Assembly (NCBI GenBank): GCA_015146655.1
Contig: VKHL01000006.1
Location: 310,001 to 374,000, forward strand
Length of the DNA stretch: 64,000 nt
From: Ochromonas danica
Lineage: Eukaryota > Sar > Chrysophyceae > Chromulinales > Chromulinaceae
Direction: 5' to 3'
The first letter of the stretch is position 1; every line of letters begins with the position of its first letter. Shown here piece after piece: positions 43,702-54,213 of the stretch. The notes beneath the pieces are model-generated. The model did not search any database and was not told the origin of the DNA. It saw nothing but the letters and a program-made list of their open reading frames with translations. The position numbers were made by a program, and so were the translations under genes.

Positions 43702-44174
43702 AACTCGTTAGATTTATTGCACTGAGAACATTCATTTGATGGCTTCTCCGTGATGAATTACGTGGCTCATAAGTCAATAACAATAACAATAATAGTGACC
43801 AAAATGCTATACGTTGTTTTTCCATCACTACGTACTGCACGAGGACATTGTGGAATGACAACAATCCTGCAGATAGTAACGGGAATAGCTTTATTTATAC
43901 ACACAAAAATGCACAAAGAAATGAATGGTTGGTAACCGGTGATACACTAGCCGATGAATAGGAAACATTGAAACATTAAAACATTGAAAATTTAAAACAA
44001 ATACTGCCAACCGACGAGCATGGCAAGAGACCAACATGTAGAAGTGAACAAAACGAAAAACAAAAACAAGGACAAGGAAAAAAGCGCTCTCAAGAATAGA
44101 GTGCAATAGATAACCATGAATAGTCTTATCTAGCAGACATCAGCACCAGGTTGCTTCATAAACCATACCCTTTC
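43702..44174. other. Intergenic between convergent genes
   Basis: 3' flanks only; an (aacatt)-rich stretch occurs at 43965-44000. No gene or RNA seen. Confidence 0.4.
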
Positions 44175-46277
44175 TCAACGCTTCATTCGCTTATGAAACT
44201 CCTCTACACAAAGAAGAAGAAGAAAAACACGTTCTGTTAATAAAAGAATTGAGGTTGTTCACATCAAGTGACTCACCCAGGAACTTTACATCCACTGTAG
44301 ATTCAGCTGCTCTTTTTCCACTACTGAATGATCATGATCGTTAGATCATTGCCAATTTGACAAGATTAGTTGAAATAGACAGAAGGGCAGGAAACATGTA
44401 CCTAATTAATGGAAGAAAGCGTCGCTTGCGCACATTACTCATCCAATGCATGATCTGCTTCATTTTCATACCCGTGCGTCGGGCAAGTTCTTCTTTTTCT
44501 CGCCTTGTGGGATAAGGATGGTCTACAGTATCAAACAGAGACAAGATAAGAATGAAGGAAAATAGTCATCTTCTCAATATCTCTCACCTTGATGTGCGAC
44601 AAGCCAATCCATTAGAATAGATCGAGCAAACTCACTCGCTTTCCTTCTAGGCTTTGTCTCAGGGTCTTCACTGTCGTCATCTTCATCTTCTCCTCCTTCA
44701 TCTTCGCCATCCTCCTTTGACGGTTCCTCGTATTCCTCATCACTGCTTTCCACATGCTTTGATTGTCGCTTGCGTATCTTTTGTTTGGGAGCTTTGCGTG
44801 AGGAAGAAACAACCACGTTAGTCTCGTTATCATGTCGGCCATCCCCACGAGGAAGTTGTTCCTCTGATGCTGGAGAAAGGAACAAGCCAAGACCATAAAT
44901 GTCAGAAGCATGTGGCATATGATAGATAGTATTGGCAGGCCAGTCATTTATTAGATGGTCAGCAAAGTCTCCCATAGGTTGATCAGATAATTGAGATGAC
45001 AAAGGCATCACACTGCTAGAAGAAGCATGATTCTGTAAGTGAAGTGCATTGCTATCATAGGAAGTAACAACAGGATCTGTGGCTAAGCTTGAGGATGATT
45101 GATGATAATAAGAAGGAGACAGCAAGGAGACCTCAGAATCAGATCCCTCCGCGAGTTCTTCACAAACTGGTAGACTTATCGAACTACTGCATCGACTAAT
45201 AGAGTAAGAAGGAAAGTTCATAAGATGAGTGTCTGGGGAAGGATATGCAAAAGGGGAAGAGGATGAAGAGGATCTGCGGCCTCTGGGAGGAGTCTCAGAG
45301 ATGGGAGTACCCGACTCACTGGAAGTATGACTGGTGACACCCGATGTCGTCCATTGAGCTGGATACTTTATCACAGGTGGGAGAGAAAGCTGGGGATAGA
45401 GGGTGCGAAGGGCAGCTCCTTGTCCTTGACTTCCATTCTTCTCCTCGTTACTAGTATTGGTTGTTCCTTGAGTCCCAGGGGCCACAGGGTGAGAATATCG
45501 ATACATAAGAGAATAGCAGCTTGCACAAACTCCAACACACTTGCTCCCCAGATATTTCAAAGAAGAAGACAATGCTCTTGATTCTTCTACATTTCTGTCT
45601 TGTCCAAGTCCGCTTGTGTGTTGACTGCGATCATTGCGATCGTGAGTAGACATGGTCAGTCCAAGTGAAGAACTAGACTGTATCTCCAGGATTTCTGCAG
45701 AGGAGGGATTTGTAGGATGATAAGAAGAATACAAAATAGGTGCTTTCTGAGAATAGCTTTCATTCGCTTTCGAAGCAACAACTGAGGAGGGCGTCTCTGG
45801 CAATCTCACAGAGAGACTATCATCAGAAGCTTCCTGACTTCTATTATTCACTCTTTCTTCTTCAACTCCTCTGTTTATTCTCTTTTCATCACAGTCTGTC
45901 TCTTCATAGATCATCACTGGCTTAAGACGACTAGAGATAGAGGTGCGCTTCTTATCCAAAGGGGAAGCACATTGTTGTAAGTCAAGTTCATGATGACTAT
46001 CTTTAGCTTCTGCTCGTAGGAATCGTAAGCCTTGCACCCACTCCACGGAGGACTCTTCTCCCTCTGAAAAGTATTGTTGTTGCTGTTGTTGTGTTGATGG
46101 ACCAGTTTTCATCCTCGACTGGACACCTTCTTCTTTCTTCTCATCAAAACTATGACCATCGGTATGATCATCTTGTTTGACTTGCCGCATGGATGACTCT
46201 GAGTCATCTACAGAGTGAAGTGGGAAGATCGGGTCAGATGGTCTGACTTCTGTCCCTGTCATCATCTCTTCAATCAT
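44175..46277 (-). CDS. TALE-class homeodomain transcription factor
   Basis: Exons 44588-46277, 44402-44522, 44277-44323 and 44175-44203 give 628 residues starting MIEEMMTGTEVRPSD. The first 540 residues are low complexity (Ser, Glu, Gln runs). The homeodomain spans an intron: FARSILMDWLVAHQ-DHPYPTRREKEELARRTG, then MKMKQIMHWMSNVRKRRFLPL, with the three-residue TALE loop (H-P-Y) and recognition-helix W-x-x-N-x-R. A basic/acidic tail GKRAAESTVDVKFLEEFHKRMKR ends the protein. TALE factors (KNOX/BELL, Gsm1/Gsp1) control life-cycle or mating transitions in algae; that role is possible, not shown. Two very small 3' exons (47 and 29 nt) were placed from frame and splice sites. An upstream in-frame ATG at 46364 adds 29 residues with a hydrophobic patch and is less likely. 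Confidence 0.88.
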
Positions 46278-46955
46278 AGTAGTGATGCTGATGATGATAA
46301 GAAGGTCGAACCGACTATGACCACAGACTGACAGACGTAGGCAGTGCAACACAATACAATACAAGAAGAAACCTCCTAATAGATAGTACGTTTGCGAAGT
46401 GAGGATTTAGTATGATAGCGGATGAAGAAGACAGTAGCACACACACTGTGTGACACACTGTGTGACTGTGTGTGACAGTGTGAAAGAAGGCAATCCGCGG
46501 ATGAAGTTTGACCCTCTATCTGTCCTATACTAGTCCCTTTTCCTCTCTTAATATCACACTGCTAATCCAAACTCTTCTGTTTCATAATATTTTATAGGCT
46601 TTAAACACTAGCAGAGAAGAGAGACTCGTTGTTTCTACGTTAAGATACTTGAGGAGGATTGGAGAATATCAACCACATCAGTCCTAACTAAACCATCCTT
46701 TCAGTACTAAGGCAACAGTAGCAACTCAATATGCCGAAAAAGAGGCACAGCTTTCATACTAAATATCACTGGCGCGCACTTATGTGCATATTCCATTCAA
46801 CCATCGATCATTATTGATGATCAGGACATCCAACATCTCAGCAAGAAACGCATCCTCTGTTTGCGAAAACGCGTTGTTTAACAAGGAGAAACTGTCGATT
46901 TCGTGTTGGATGATGAGAAATCCGAAATCTAGCTATGATAACAATATCATCCGTC
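46278..46955. promoter_or_regulatory. Divergent promoter region
   Basis: 678 nt with an ACACTGTGTG-rich short palindromic patch at 46438-46482. ORF 46784-46999 is not convincing. Confidence 0.35.
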
Positions 46956-47542
46956 ATGCTTCTCCAATTGCTCTTTCTATTATTATTGATAGAAAATAGT
47001 TCCCAAGTGGATCTTTCACCTTCACTTCATGCCTGTGTTCATGGTAAGAAAGCTTTAAAATGGGCAATAACGACAGTATTGTGATTGCTGATATTATCAC
47101 TGACGCTGTTTTAACGGTGATCTGTATTGACGTTAGCAACGCGGAAATTGAGCAAGCAGGGAGACGGGTCGACACGTCAGTCTTGTATGGGGTGTGACCC
47201 TACCTATCCCACCTGCGCTGAAGGATGCCAAGACCTCGTCAAGCGAGTCTATTATCGCTGTGATGGAGTCTGTCTACCTAATGGATACTACTTTGATCCG
47301 CGTAAGAAATGCGTTCTTCACTGTTCCTTCACCTCCATCACTTCTAATCTCATTTTGCCCAATATGTTCATGATCACTGCTCGTTAGAGTGGGACTTAGA
47401 TGGCTGCTGGGGAGAAGTGAAAAGCCAAGTGAAGATAAAGGTCGAGCGTTGTGGATGCAATGCTGCCTCCTCGTCTCTACCCTTTTCTGTCTTCCTCACT
47501 GCTCTCATGGCTATCTTGGTATTGGCATGGAGTCTAAGCTAA
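46956..47542 (+). CDS. Small Cys-rich secreted protein with hydrophobic C-terminus (GPI-like)
   Basis: Three exons, 46956-47043, 47137-47301 and 47388-47542, give 135 residues. MLLQLLFLLLLIENSSQ is a clear signal peptide. The mature part has eleven cysteines, many in pairs: SCMGCDPTYPTCAEGC, RCDGVCLPNGYYFD, GCWGE, RCGCN. The C-terminus (NAASSSLPFSVFLTALMAILVLAWSLS, last 27 residues, small residues then a hydrophobic end with no charged tail) fits a GPI-attachment signal; a membrane anchor is the alternative. No family recognised. The exons join in phases 1 and 1 and the composition is coding-like. It is probably a cell-surface protein. Confidence 0.72.
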
Positions 47543-47883
47543 TCCTCTTCTTTGCTTTCTGTGTGTGCGTGTGTGCTTTCCTTTGTCTTGTAAATAGAAA
47601 ATGAAAATGAATTCTTGACGCTTTTGTGGTGATAGTAGTATAATAGTATTGACTGCCGGGATTGGAGGTACTCTTGACCACCACCATTATGTGCTATTTC
47701 ATTGTCCACACGAATATCTGGTTAGGGAGAAGCTTTTACTTCTACCCTCATTATCTATTTTCCAGATTTATATGGTTAAGAAGTATATACACAACACAGC
47801 AGAGCAAAAGTTTGGACTCCGTTTTCGCTATCCAACGCAGTAGTGAGGAGAAACCGTGTACTGGGTGACAGAGTAAAGCTAAC
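47543..47883. other. Intergenic between convergent genes
   Basis: 3' flanks; overlapping short ORFs at 47649-47868 are not supported. Nothing else seen. Confidence 0.35.
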
Positions 47884-48551
47884 CTAGGCAGTCTTGAAAG
47901 AATACTTGTAGTGTTGCATGTCATCCGCCATACTGAGCAAGCTCTTGGAATCAAGATGAACATATTGAGCTAAGCCTAGACCTGCTAGATTGACGACAGG
48001 GATCCAGAAGAGCAGAGGATTACTAACACCATGTGCATAGAAGACTTGTATCCAGCCTATCGTGACAAAGACTGCGATAGCAACTGCAAGATAACGAGAA
48101 ATTCTCACTATGAGGGTAACCTGCCGATCCTATCCATTCCATTAAAAAAACAATAACAATAACATGAAATAAAACAACAACAAGATGAAGAAGAAGTCAA
48201 TAGTCTTACCAATACAACAACCGCTGAAATTAAGAAACAAAAAGCAGAAACAAAATAATATCCTAAGAAGATCCAATGAGGTAAGATCTCTTTGAAATGT
48301 TTCTGATGTTCCATCTTCCAAGGCTCATAGAGAGAGTGAGCGAGACAGACAAGGAAGATCACTGCAATAGTGGCAAAGAGAACTGCAAACAGTTGACGTG
48401 TAGTGGAAGATTGAAAAGATGCGGTAGTTTTCAGTTCTTCAATAATCTGATTTTGTTCTGATTCATCTAATAGTAAGGTAACATCATTTTCATCCTTATT
48501 ATTACTGTTGTTGTTGTTGTTATTATAGTCATCTCCTATAGGGTTGATCAT
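47884..48551 (-). CDS. Small four-helix membrane protein of unknown function
   Basis: Exons 48210-48551 and 47884-48129 (80-nt intron) give 195 residues from MINPIGDD. An Asn run (residues 10-15) and an acidic segment precede four hydrophobic helices, about 56-75, 93-115, 122-142 and 150-170; the splice join VVVL-DRQVTLIVRISRYLA makes the short loop between helices 2 and 3. The C-terminus (SMADDMQHYKYSFKTA) is cytosolic-looking. No family is recognised with confidence. An in-frame ATG at 48587 adds 12 residues. Confidence 0.7.
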
Positions 48552-48780
48552 GGTTGATTTCCTTTGAGTTATAGGATTAACACGCATCGCGGTGAGAGAG
48601 ATAGAGCTAGAAATTCTCACCCTCTTTGCTCTCAATCAATCAAAGGACCTGGCGATCTGGACTGGAGATCTGGACTGGAGATCTAGATATTTGATGTTTA
48701 ACTTAAGAAGAAGCCACGGTAGCACAGCGTGGGTTCATTCAACAACCCCACACACCAACTCTATTATAGCTACAGACACG

Positions 48781-49498
48781 ATGAATAACTTGACAATAGC
48801 TACTTTATTTATTTTCTTTCTCTCCTTGTCTACTACTGTACTATCATGGAGACAAGGCATCTCTTCTTTTGCTATGTCTTCAATGACTCGTCGCAATCTC
48901 GCTTTGCATTGCACACCAGCTCCACCCACTGCCACTGCTGCAAGTGGTGAAGCCTCACCTCCTGCTGCACCACTAGGACTCAAAGCTAGATTGATGCAGG
49001 ATATGAAAGAAGCCATGAAGAGCAAGGAGAAGAGCAGACTCGCTGCTATTCGTGCTATTCAGACTGCCATCAAGCAGAAGGAAGTGGACGATCGCCAAGA
49101 ACAGACGTAAGCGAATCTCACTTTGTTAACACGGTCACTTGTATCATAAGGTAATGACTGACCTGGGCATCTGGCTGTCTAGAGATGAGATGATAATTGC
49201 CATCATGAGCAAGTTAGTGAAGATGCGCAAAGAGTCTATCAAATCCTTCCAAGATGGCGGGCGAAATGACCTTGTTGCTGCTGAACAAGAAGAATGTGAT
49301 TTTATCACTAGCTATATGCCCAAGCAACTCTCTCTGGAGGAAGTGACCAAAGTGATCGACGAGCTCATCGCCTCGGTGGGAGCAAAAACGATCAAGGACA
49401 TGGGCAAGGTCATGACCCCTGCTCGCGCACAACTCACGGGTAAGGCAGATCTCTCACAAGTGGGAGATATTATTAAGAAGAAGTTGGGTGGAAAGTAA
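48781..49498 (+). CDS. YqeY/GatB-tail family protein with signal plus transit peptide
   Basis: Exons 48781-49106 and 49183-49498 (76-nt intron) give 213 residues. Residues 1-22 are a signal peptide (LTIATLFIFFLSLSTTVLS); 23-65 are Ser/Arg/Ala/Pro-rich with a Phe (ISSFAMSSMTRR), fitting a bipartite plastid-targeting leader. From about 67 the protein is a complete YqeY domain: LKARLMQDMKEAMKSKEKSRL, IQTAIKQKEVDDRQEQT-DEMIIAIMSKLVKMRKESI, YMPKQLSLEEVTKVIDELI and GKVMTPARAQLTGKADLSQVG. YqeY resembles the tail of GatB and is thought to bind tRNA or amidotransferase partners. The acceptor at 49182 (not the earlier cataag at 49150) is chosen because only it restores the EQT-DEMI alignment without a stop. 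Confidence 0.9.
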
Positions 49499-50425
49499 AG
49501 CTCAGGGTAGTAATCCAGTGTGGGTATACTCTGATAGATTAAAGAGTTTAGTTTATGATCGCTGTCTTCATCCCTTAGGCTGTCAGTACACTTCATAGGA
49601 TGCAATCAAAGTCAAAAGACACATAACACAGGGCCTTAAGTCAGAATTCCACAAGTGACAATCTACTCCTTTCGCATCACTCTCATCAAAAGAGTTAACT
49701 TGACACACACACACAATTATGGCAGTACTGTACACACTGTACTATATTTATGACTAGACAGTCTGTGTCAATCTGTAAAGCTGTCAGGGATACTTAACCA
49801 ATCTAAACTTGATAAGTGTAGATCTAGCAAACGTCAGACATTTTTGTTTAGTTTTTGTTTAGTCATGAAGACAAGTCCGTATGCTATAAAACAATGAGCG
49901 ATTAGACAAGAAGTCAAGAACTAAACCTTGATTTAATTCTGAACTTATTAATCGCTACTGCATGAACTGGTTTGGAGTCTGTATTTTGGAAGCACGAGAA
50001 ACCAGATTAGCTTCGAAAGTGGACTCTAACACAACTACATCTGGAGTGATGCAGCAGCAAGTATCTACAGTATGGTAAGAGTAGACTGACTGTGCTAAAG
50101 GGACTTGCTACCCTTTGACGCCTTTCACCTTCAAGAACACTCAAAATTTCATCTTTCCTAATCTTTTCTTCTTACCAAAGGACTCTGAAAATAGACTGAA
50201 GATAGAATGGGGAATACGGTCCTCAGAACTTCATTCAGTCGTCATGAAAAGGCTGACATAAAGGCGCTAGGCCCTACCTCATGACTCCAATCCAACTATG
50301 TCACAACACAGAGCTCTAAAGATTGAGCAGCGAGACGGAGCAAGCACCCTTCGATTGCAAGCAAAAATCTTGCCTGCCAACTACGGTACCTTGTTAAGTT
50401 AAGATCGAGAAAGAGGAAGCAAAAA
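49499..50425. other. Intergenic upstream of tRNA-Ala
   Basis: About 0.9 kb; a short (AC)n at 49704-49714. No supported gene on either strand. Confidence 0.4.
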
Positions 50426-50497
50426 TGGACACTGAGGGAATTGAACCCTCGACCTATCGCATGCAAAGCGACCACTCTACCCCTGAGCTAAGCGCCC
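50426..50497 (-). tRNA. tRNA-Ala (anticodon TGC)
   Basis: The minus strand folds as a cloverleaf: acceptor GGGCGCT / AGTGTCC with two G-U pairs, discriminator A, D-arm GCTC-AGGGGTA-GAGT, anticodon arm GTCGC-TTTGCAT-GCGAT with anticodon TGC, variable AGGTC, and T-arm GAGGG-TTCAATT-CCCTC. A-box TAGCTCAGGGG and B-box GGTTCAATTCC are present. TTTTT directly downstream is a pol III terminator. No intron. It sits 29 nt from the stop codon of the DPH7-like gene. Confidence 0.95.
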
Positions 50498-50526
50498 TTG
50501 TGGAAACTGCTGTCCTAAGGGTCATT

Positions 50527-51862
50527 TTAAACTGGAGACAGCAAGTAGACTAAACTGTCGTAGAATGAGCATGCAACTAGTGTGGACTGGTCGTATAGAT
50601 GTGAGGGCTTTCCTTCCCTATCACTCTCTATTTCAGATCCAACCTTCCAATGCTTCCTATCCTCGATATTATTGGGAACTAGTAAGACATCATAAATCAG
50701 CTGACTAGGTCGCTCATCAGAAAAGAAGGACGAAGAATGCTGCAATGCGGTTACTCTCCCCTTTCCTTCACCTTCTTCCTCGCCGTCATAACATATAGAC
50801 CCACTTAGACTATGTATACTACAGCCTGCCTGCATAGCTGTTGTCACAATGCCATCAGTGAAGGTGTTCTCATGTTTGCATCCACTGCTAGCTGACAGCC
50901 ACTTCGCCCTCCAAACTCCACCCCCTACCACATATACAGCAGAAGAAGAGTGCAAATAATAAAAACAACTGACACTATGATAGATAGAAACCTCTCTTAC
51001 CAGTCTGAATAGAGTGAATAGGTTGACGCAAGGAGCGAACATCCCACACACAACATTCTTCATCATAACTACCCGTCAGAAAGAGATTATCTACTTGAGG
51101 ATGCCACTGGGCAGTAGTGACTCCAGCACGATGGTATTTACTCATTGCTTGAGCTGGGCCTGAGACACGACTATCCCACATGCGGAAGATGCAGTCATCC
51201 CCACCGCTAAGGTAGCGATATCGATGATGGAATTTGTCCATTGCCACTGTCCAAACAGGCATAGGCTCACCAAGTAGGCAATGAGCAGATGACTTCTGAT
51301 CAATAACAGTCAGATCCTCTCCTCCTTCCATGACTTCACAGAGGATGATAGAGCTGGCTTGAGTGGAGATCACAACCTTGGCGTCATTACATGTTTGGTG
51401 TAGAAAATGACTGAAAGGTTGATTGCTGTCAACTGATAGAAAGAGACCTTCCTCTGGTTGACTATAGCTTAGCATAATCTCAGCTGTGACCTTATGATCA
51501 TCTTCTTCTCCTTCTCCTTCTCCTTTCACTTCTTCCTCTTCTCTATGTAGGTGATAGATGACCATCTTTCCCTCTGAGAGAGCTGTAGCAGCGACATCTC
51601 CATCAACTTTTAGATCCAAAACACCAGATGAACATGGGATAATGGAAGGAGATTGAAGACTGAGCATGCTGGAGGAGGAGGAAGAGGAGGTCTGCGAAGC
51701 TTTGGAGTGTAAAGGGAAGACTTCCAAACAACCTTCTCGTCGTGCCTCTGACTCGTCCTTTAGCTCATAGCAACCACAGACTAAATAAGCATGCTCATCG
51801 ATACAAGCGAGCTCAAGACCACAAGGGTGCAATGAAGTAGTATGAGTAGATTGTATCTTCAT
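50527..51862 (-). CDS. DPH7: DPH7-like WD40 diphthine methyltransferase
   Basis: Exons 51001-51862 and 50527-50924 (76-nt intron) give 419 residues starting MKIQSTHTTSLHPCG. WD40 repeats carry the DPH7 signatures: YLVCGCYELKDE near 25-36, YRYLSGGDDCIFRMWDSR, HRAGVTTAQWHPQVDNLFLTGSYDEECCVWDVR and, after the splice, GGGVWRAKWLSAS. DPH7 (yeast Rrt2) demethylates methylated diphthine on eEF2 during diphthamide synthesis, in the cytosol. Two acidic loops (about 110-125 and 355-365) are extra. The frame extends to an ATG at 52021, adding 53 residues of non-WD sequence; the later start fits the family better. Confidence 0.9.
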
Positions 51863-52246
51863 ACGAAGACAAAAATTGGAATTGTTTTGTTTGGTGTTGT
51901 TGTTGCAGAGTTGTTGTATTATTGCTTTGCGTGGTTCGGTTAGTCTACTAAACCCACACAAACAGCAAACAGCCCAGAACCCACACCCAGACACCCTCCC
52001 TCTCTCAGAAAACAAAGGCATCAGTGTATAAAAACATTACAGTAAGCTTTCGATATTTGGGAACGTGGTTGTAAGCACTTCTTATATCGACATAGATCTC
52101 CCAATAGCTTATGGGATAAGGATGTGTTGATTATGACCTGGGGCAGGAATATCTGCAACGAGACCATTGATAACCACTTTATGACTTCTTAAGAAAGGAC
52201 AGATTCTATCAGCACACAACAAGCAGTTCATACTAATAGCATACTA
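51863..52246. other. Intergenic
   Basis: Promoter of the DPH7-like gene and 3' flank of the next gene, both on the minus strand. Nothing else seen. Confidence 0.35.
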
Positions 52247-53120
52247 TCAATTCTTATCTAACCCCACCACCATATTAGCAAAGGTATGATAAACATGGTA
52301 ATCCACATCATTATCATCGTCATCATCATTGTGAAAACTACCAAACACAGACAAATCATATGACTCTCCATGACCCGTACAATTCTCAGACTTATAATAT
52401 ATGGTAGAATAGGGCCAGTTGTACATCATTGAACGTCCATCGTCTCTTTGAAGACAACGTGCATTAACGACGGCATTCGTCTGAAGAACCTCTGCATTAC
52501 AAGTGTCGGAATCATATATTCTACAGTAGCATAACCAGAAGTAGAGAGTATGAGAAGGAAGGCATGAGGAACGGAAGCAACAGATTCCAACTTACGTGCT
52601 AACGACATAGTTGCCTTTCGGAAAGTCGTAGGCGCTAACAGCATTGCAATTCACTTTGTAATAAGATCCATCCAAAGCAACACAGTTGGTGCCATTGAGC
52701 ATATCTTGGCTTGAGATTGTACCACATGTCGTATTCGAAAAGATTTGGCGGTAAACAACACCATTCTCTACACAAACAAATAGGCTTCTTAGTAAGTCCA
52801 AGTTGACGGAACTATTGGAAAAGAAGAACTTCTTTACCACATGAATATTTAGCATATTCCTCCTCTTCATTCACCATGCATACATTGAGCAAAGTGATTT
52901 CAGCACTAATTACGTTCAGACAAGAAGCATCCGAGTATTCTATCAAGGAGACATAGGTTGGATTGGCAGGGAAAGGATCTACAGCATCAATGGGAAGCAA
53001 AGGAGTAAAATGATTCTTTCTCGAAGTAGAAGACAGAGCTAAATTCTTAGCAAACAGGAAGGAAAATTGGCCAGCAGCCAATGCAAGAAAACAAAAGAGC
53101 AAGATATCCAACAACTTCAT
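52247..53120 (-). CDS. Secreted Cys-rich protein, soluble paralogue
   Basis: Exons 52838-53120, 52596-52767 and 52247-52520 (introns 70 and 75 nt) give 242 residues. Residues 1-18 are a signal peptide (LLDILLFCFLALAAG). The ectodomain has about ten cysteines, and motifs DAVDPFPANPTYVSLIEYSD, SCLNVISAE, NCVALDGSYYKVNCNAV and YNWPYSTIYYKSENCTGHGE. These recur with the same intron positions and phases in the gene at 56231-57259. Here the protein ends after the acidic DDDDDND and ...HTFANMVVGLDKN, lacking the transmembrane helix of the paralogue, so it should be released. No known family; NCTG and NTTC are possible N-glycosylation sites. Confidence 0.82.
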
Positions 53121-54213
53121 TCACTTGTAGAGGAGTTAAAATAAAAAGGTTAAAATAATGATCTGGAGGTATCCAATAAAGCGAATACCAAGATAGATTA
53201 TGACAGATTAGGATGCTACAGAAGAAGAAGATGGAAAGTGGCCTCTGTCAGTGTCGGATAGACACTTCGTTTTCCAATCTCTGCTGTCAAGTCTACAAGT
53301 CAACAAGCGTACACTCTACTCTGGATTATTGTCGTAACTGACGCTGACGCCACCTGGGCAGAGCAATGCCACACCACGGCGACAACAGAAGATCACCTGG
53401 CCGGGGGACCATCCGGGACCATTGGGGCCACACCGCGGACAGCACACCGTTGTGAACAGGCACATTGCGCGGAAAAGAGGAGGTTCAGCAGCATGGTGTT
53501 AGCAAATGATGTTAGCAAATCCTTCCATCCAAAATCAAATAAATATCGGTCAAAGAAGGATAGAAAAAGAAAGAGAATCATTGTCTTGAAAATCATTGTG
53601 TCTCCTGTAAGAAAGGAAGAAGCAAACCAAGTTCATCGTATAATTCTCAAACATTTGCGAATTTTCTTAATATAAATCGGTTTTTGCCCTAACAGCCAGT
53701 TATAATAGAATATGACAACACGCATTACGTTTATTTTGTACCTTTTATTGCCAACAAGCGCATCTCCGAAGGTTAGAAGCATCCAACAAGTGACACAGTT
53801 CGCCTGGTAAACTCGTTTTAGGACTCCTAAAGGACTCCTAATAAAATAACCAACAAGTAGCTCTCTCATAATAGGACATGAGTTAAGGTTGCAAAATAAG
53901 CTCAAAACTAAATCGTACACATTTTCTTTTCATCTATCTAACAATTGCAGACTAACAAGCGGCTTGTATCAACAGAGCTATCATAAATAATGGCACATTA
54001 CAGCATTCATCTTGGGAAGAAAAGAATATTCTGTATATGGTAATTACAGACAATTTGCTGACATTTTAGCAGATTGTGGCATGTGAAAGGAATCACTTAG
54101 ACACTATGATCTGCTTAGCATCTTTCATCTCATATGTAAGATACCAACTGCTCTTCGCTATCCAGTCAAGACAACTATCATAGCTACTCAACAAATAACT
54201 TAGAAGTCCTTTA
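53121..54213. other. Intergenic (about 1.1 kb)
   Basis: Short ORFs (53393-53596, 53493-53675, 53633-53920) lack family resemblance. A GC-richer patch lies at 53395-53470 (ccgggaccattggggccac). No RNA recognised. Confidence 0.4.

Noticed and set aside
46438-46482. ACACTGTGTG palindromic patch
   Set aside because: Looks like degenerate CA/TG simple repeat; no larger structure.
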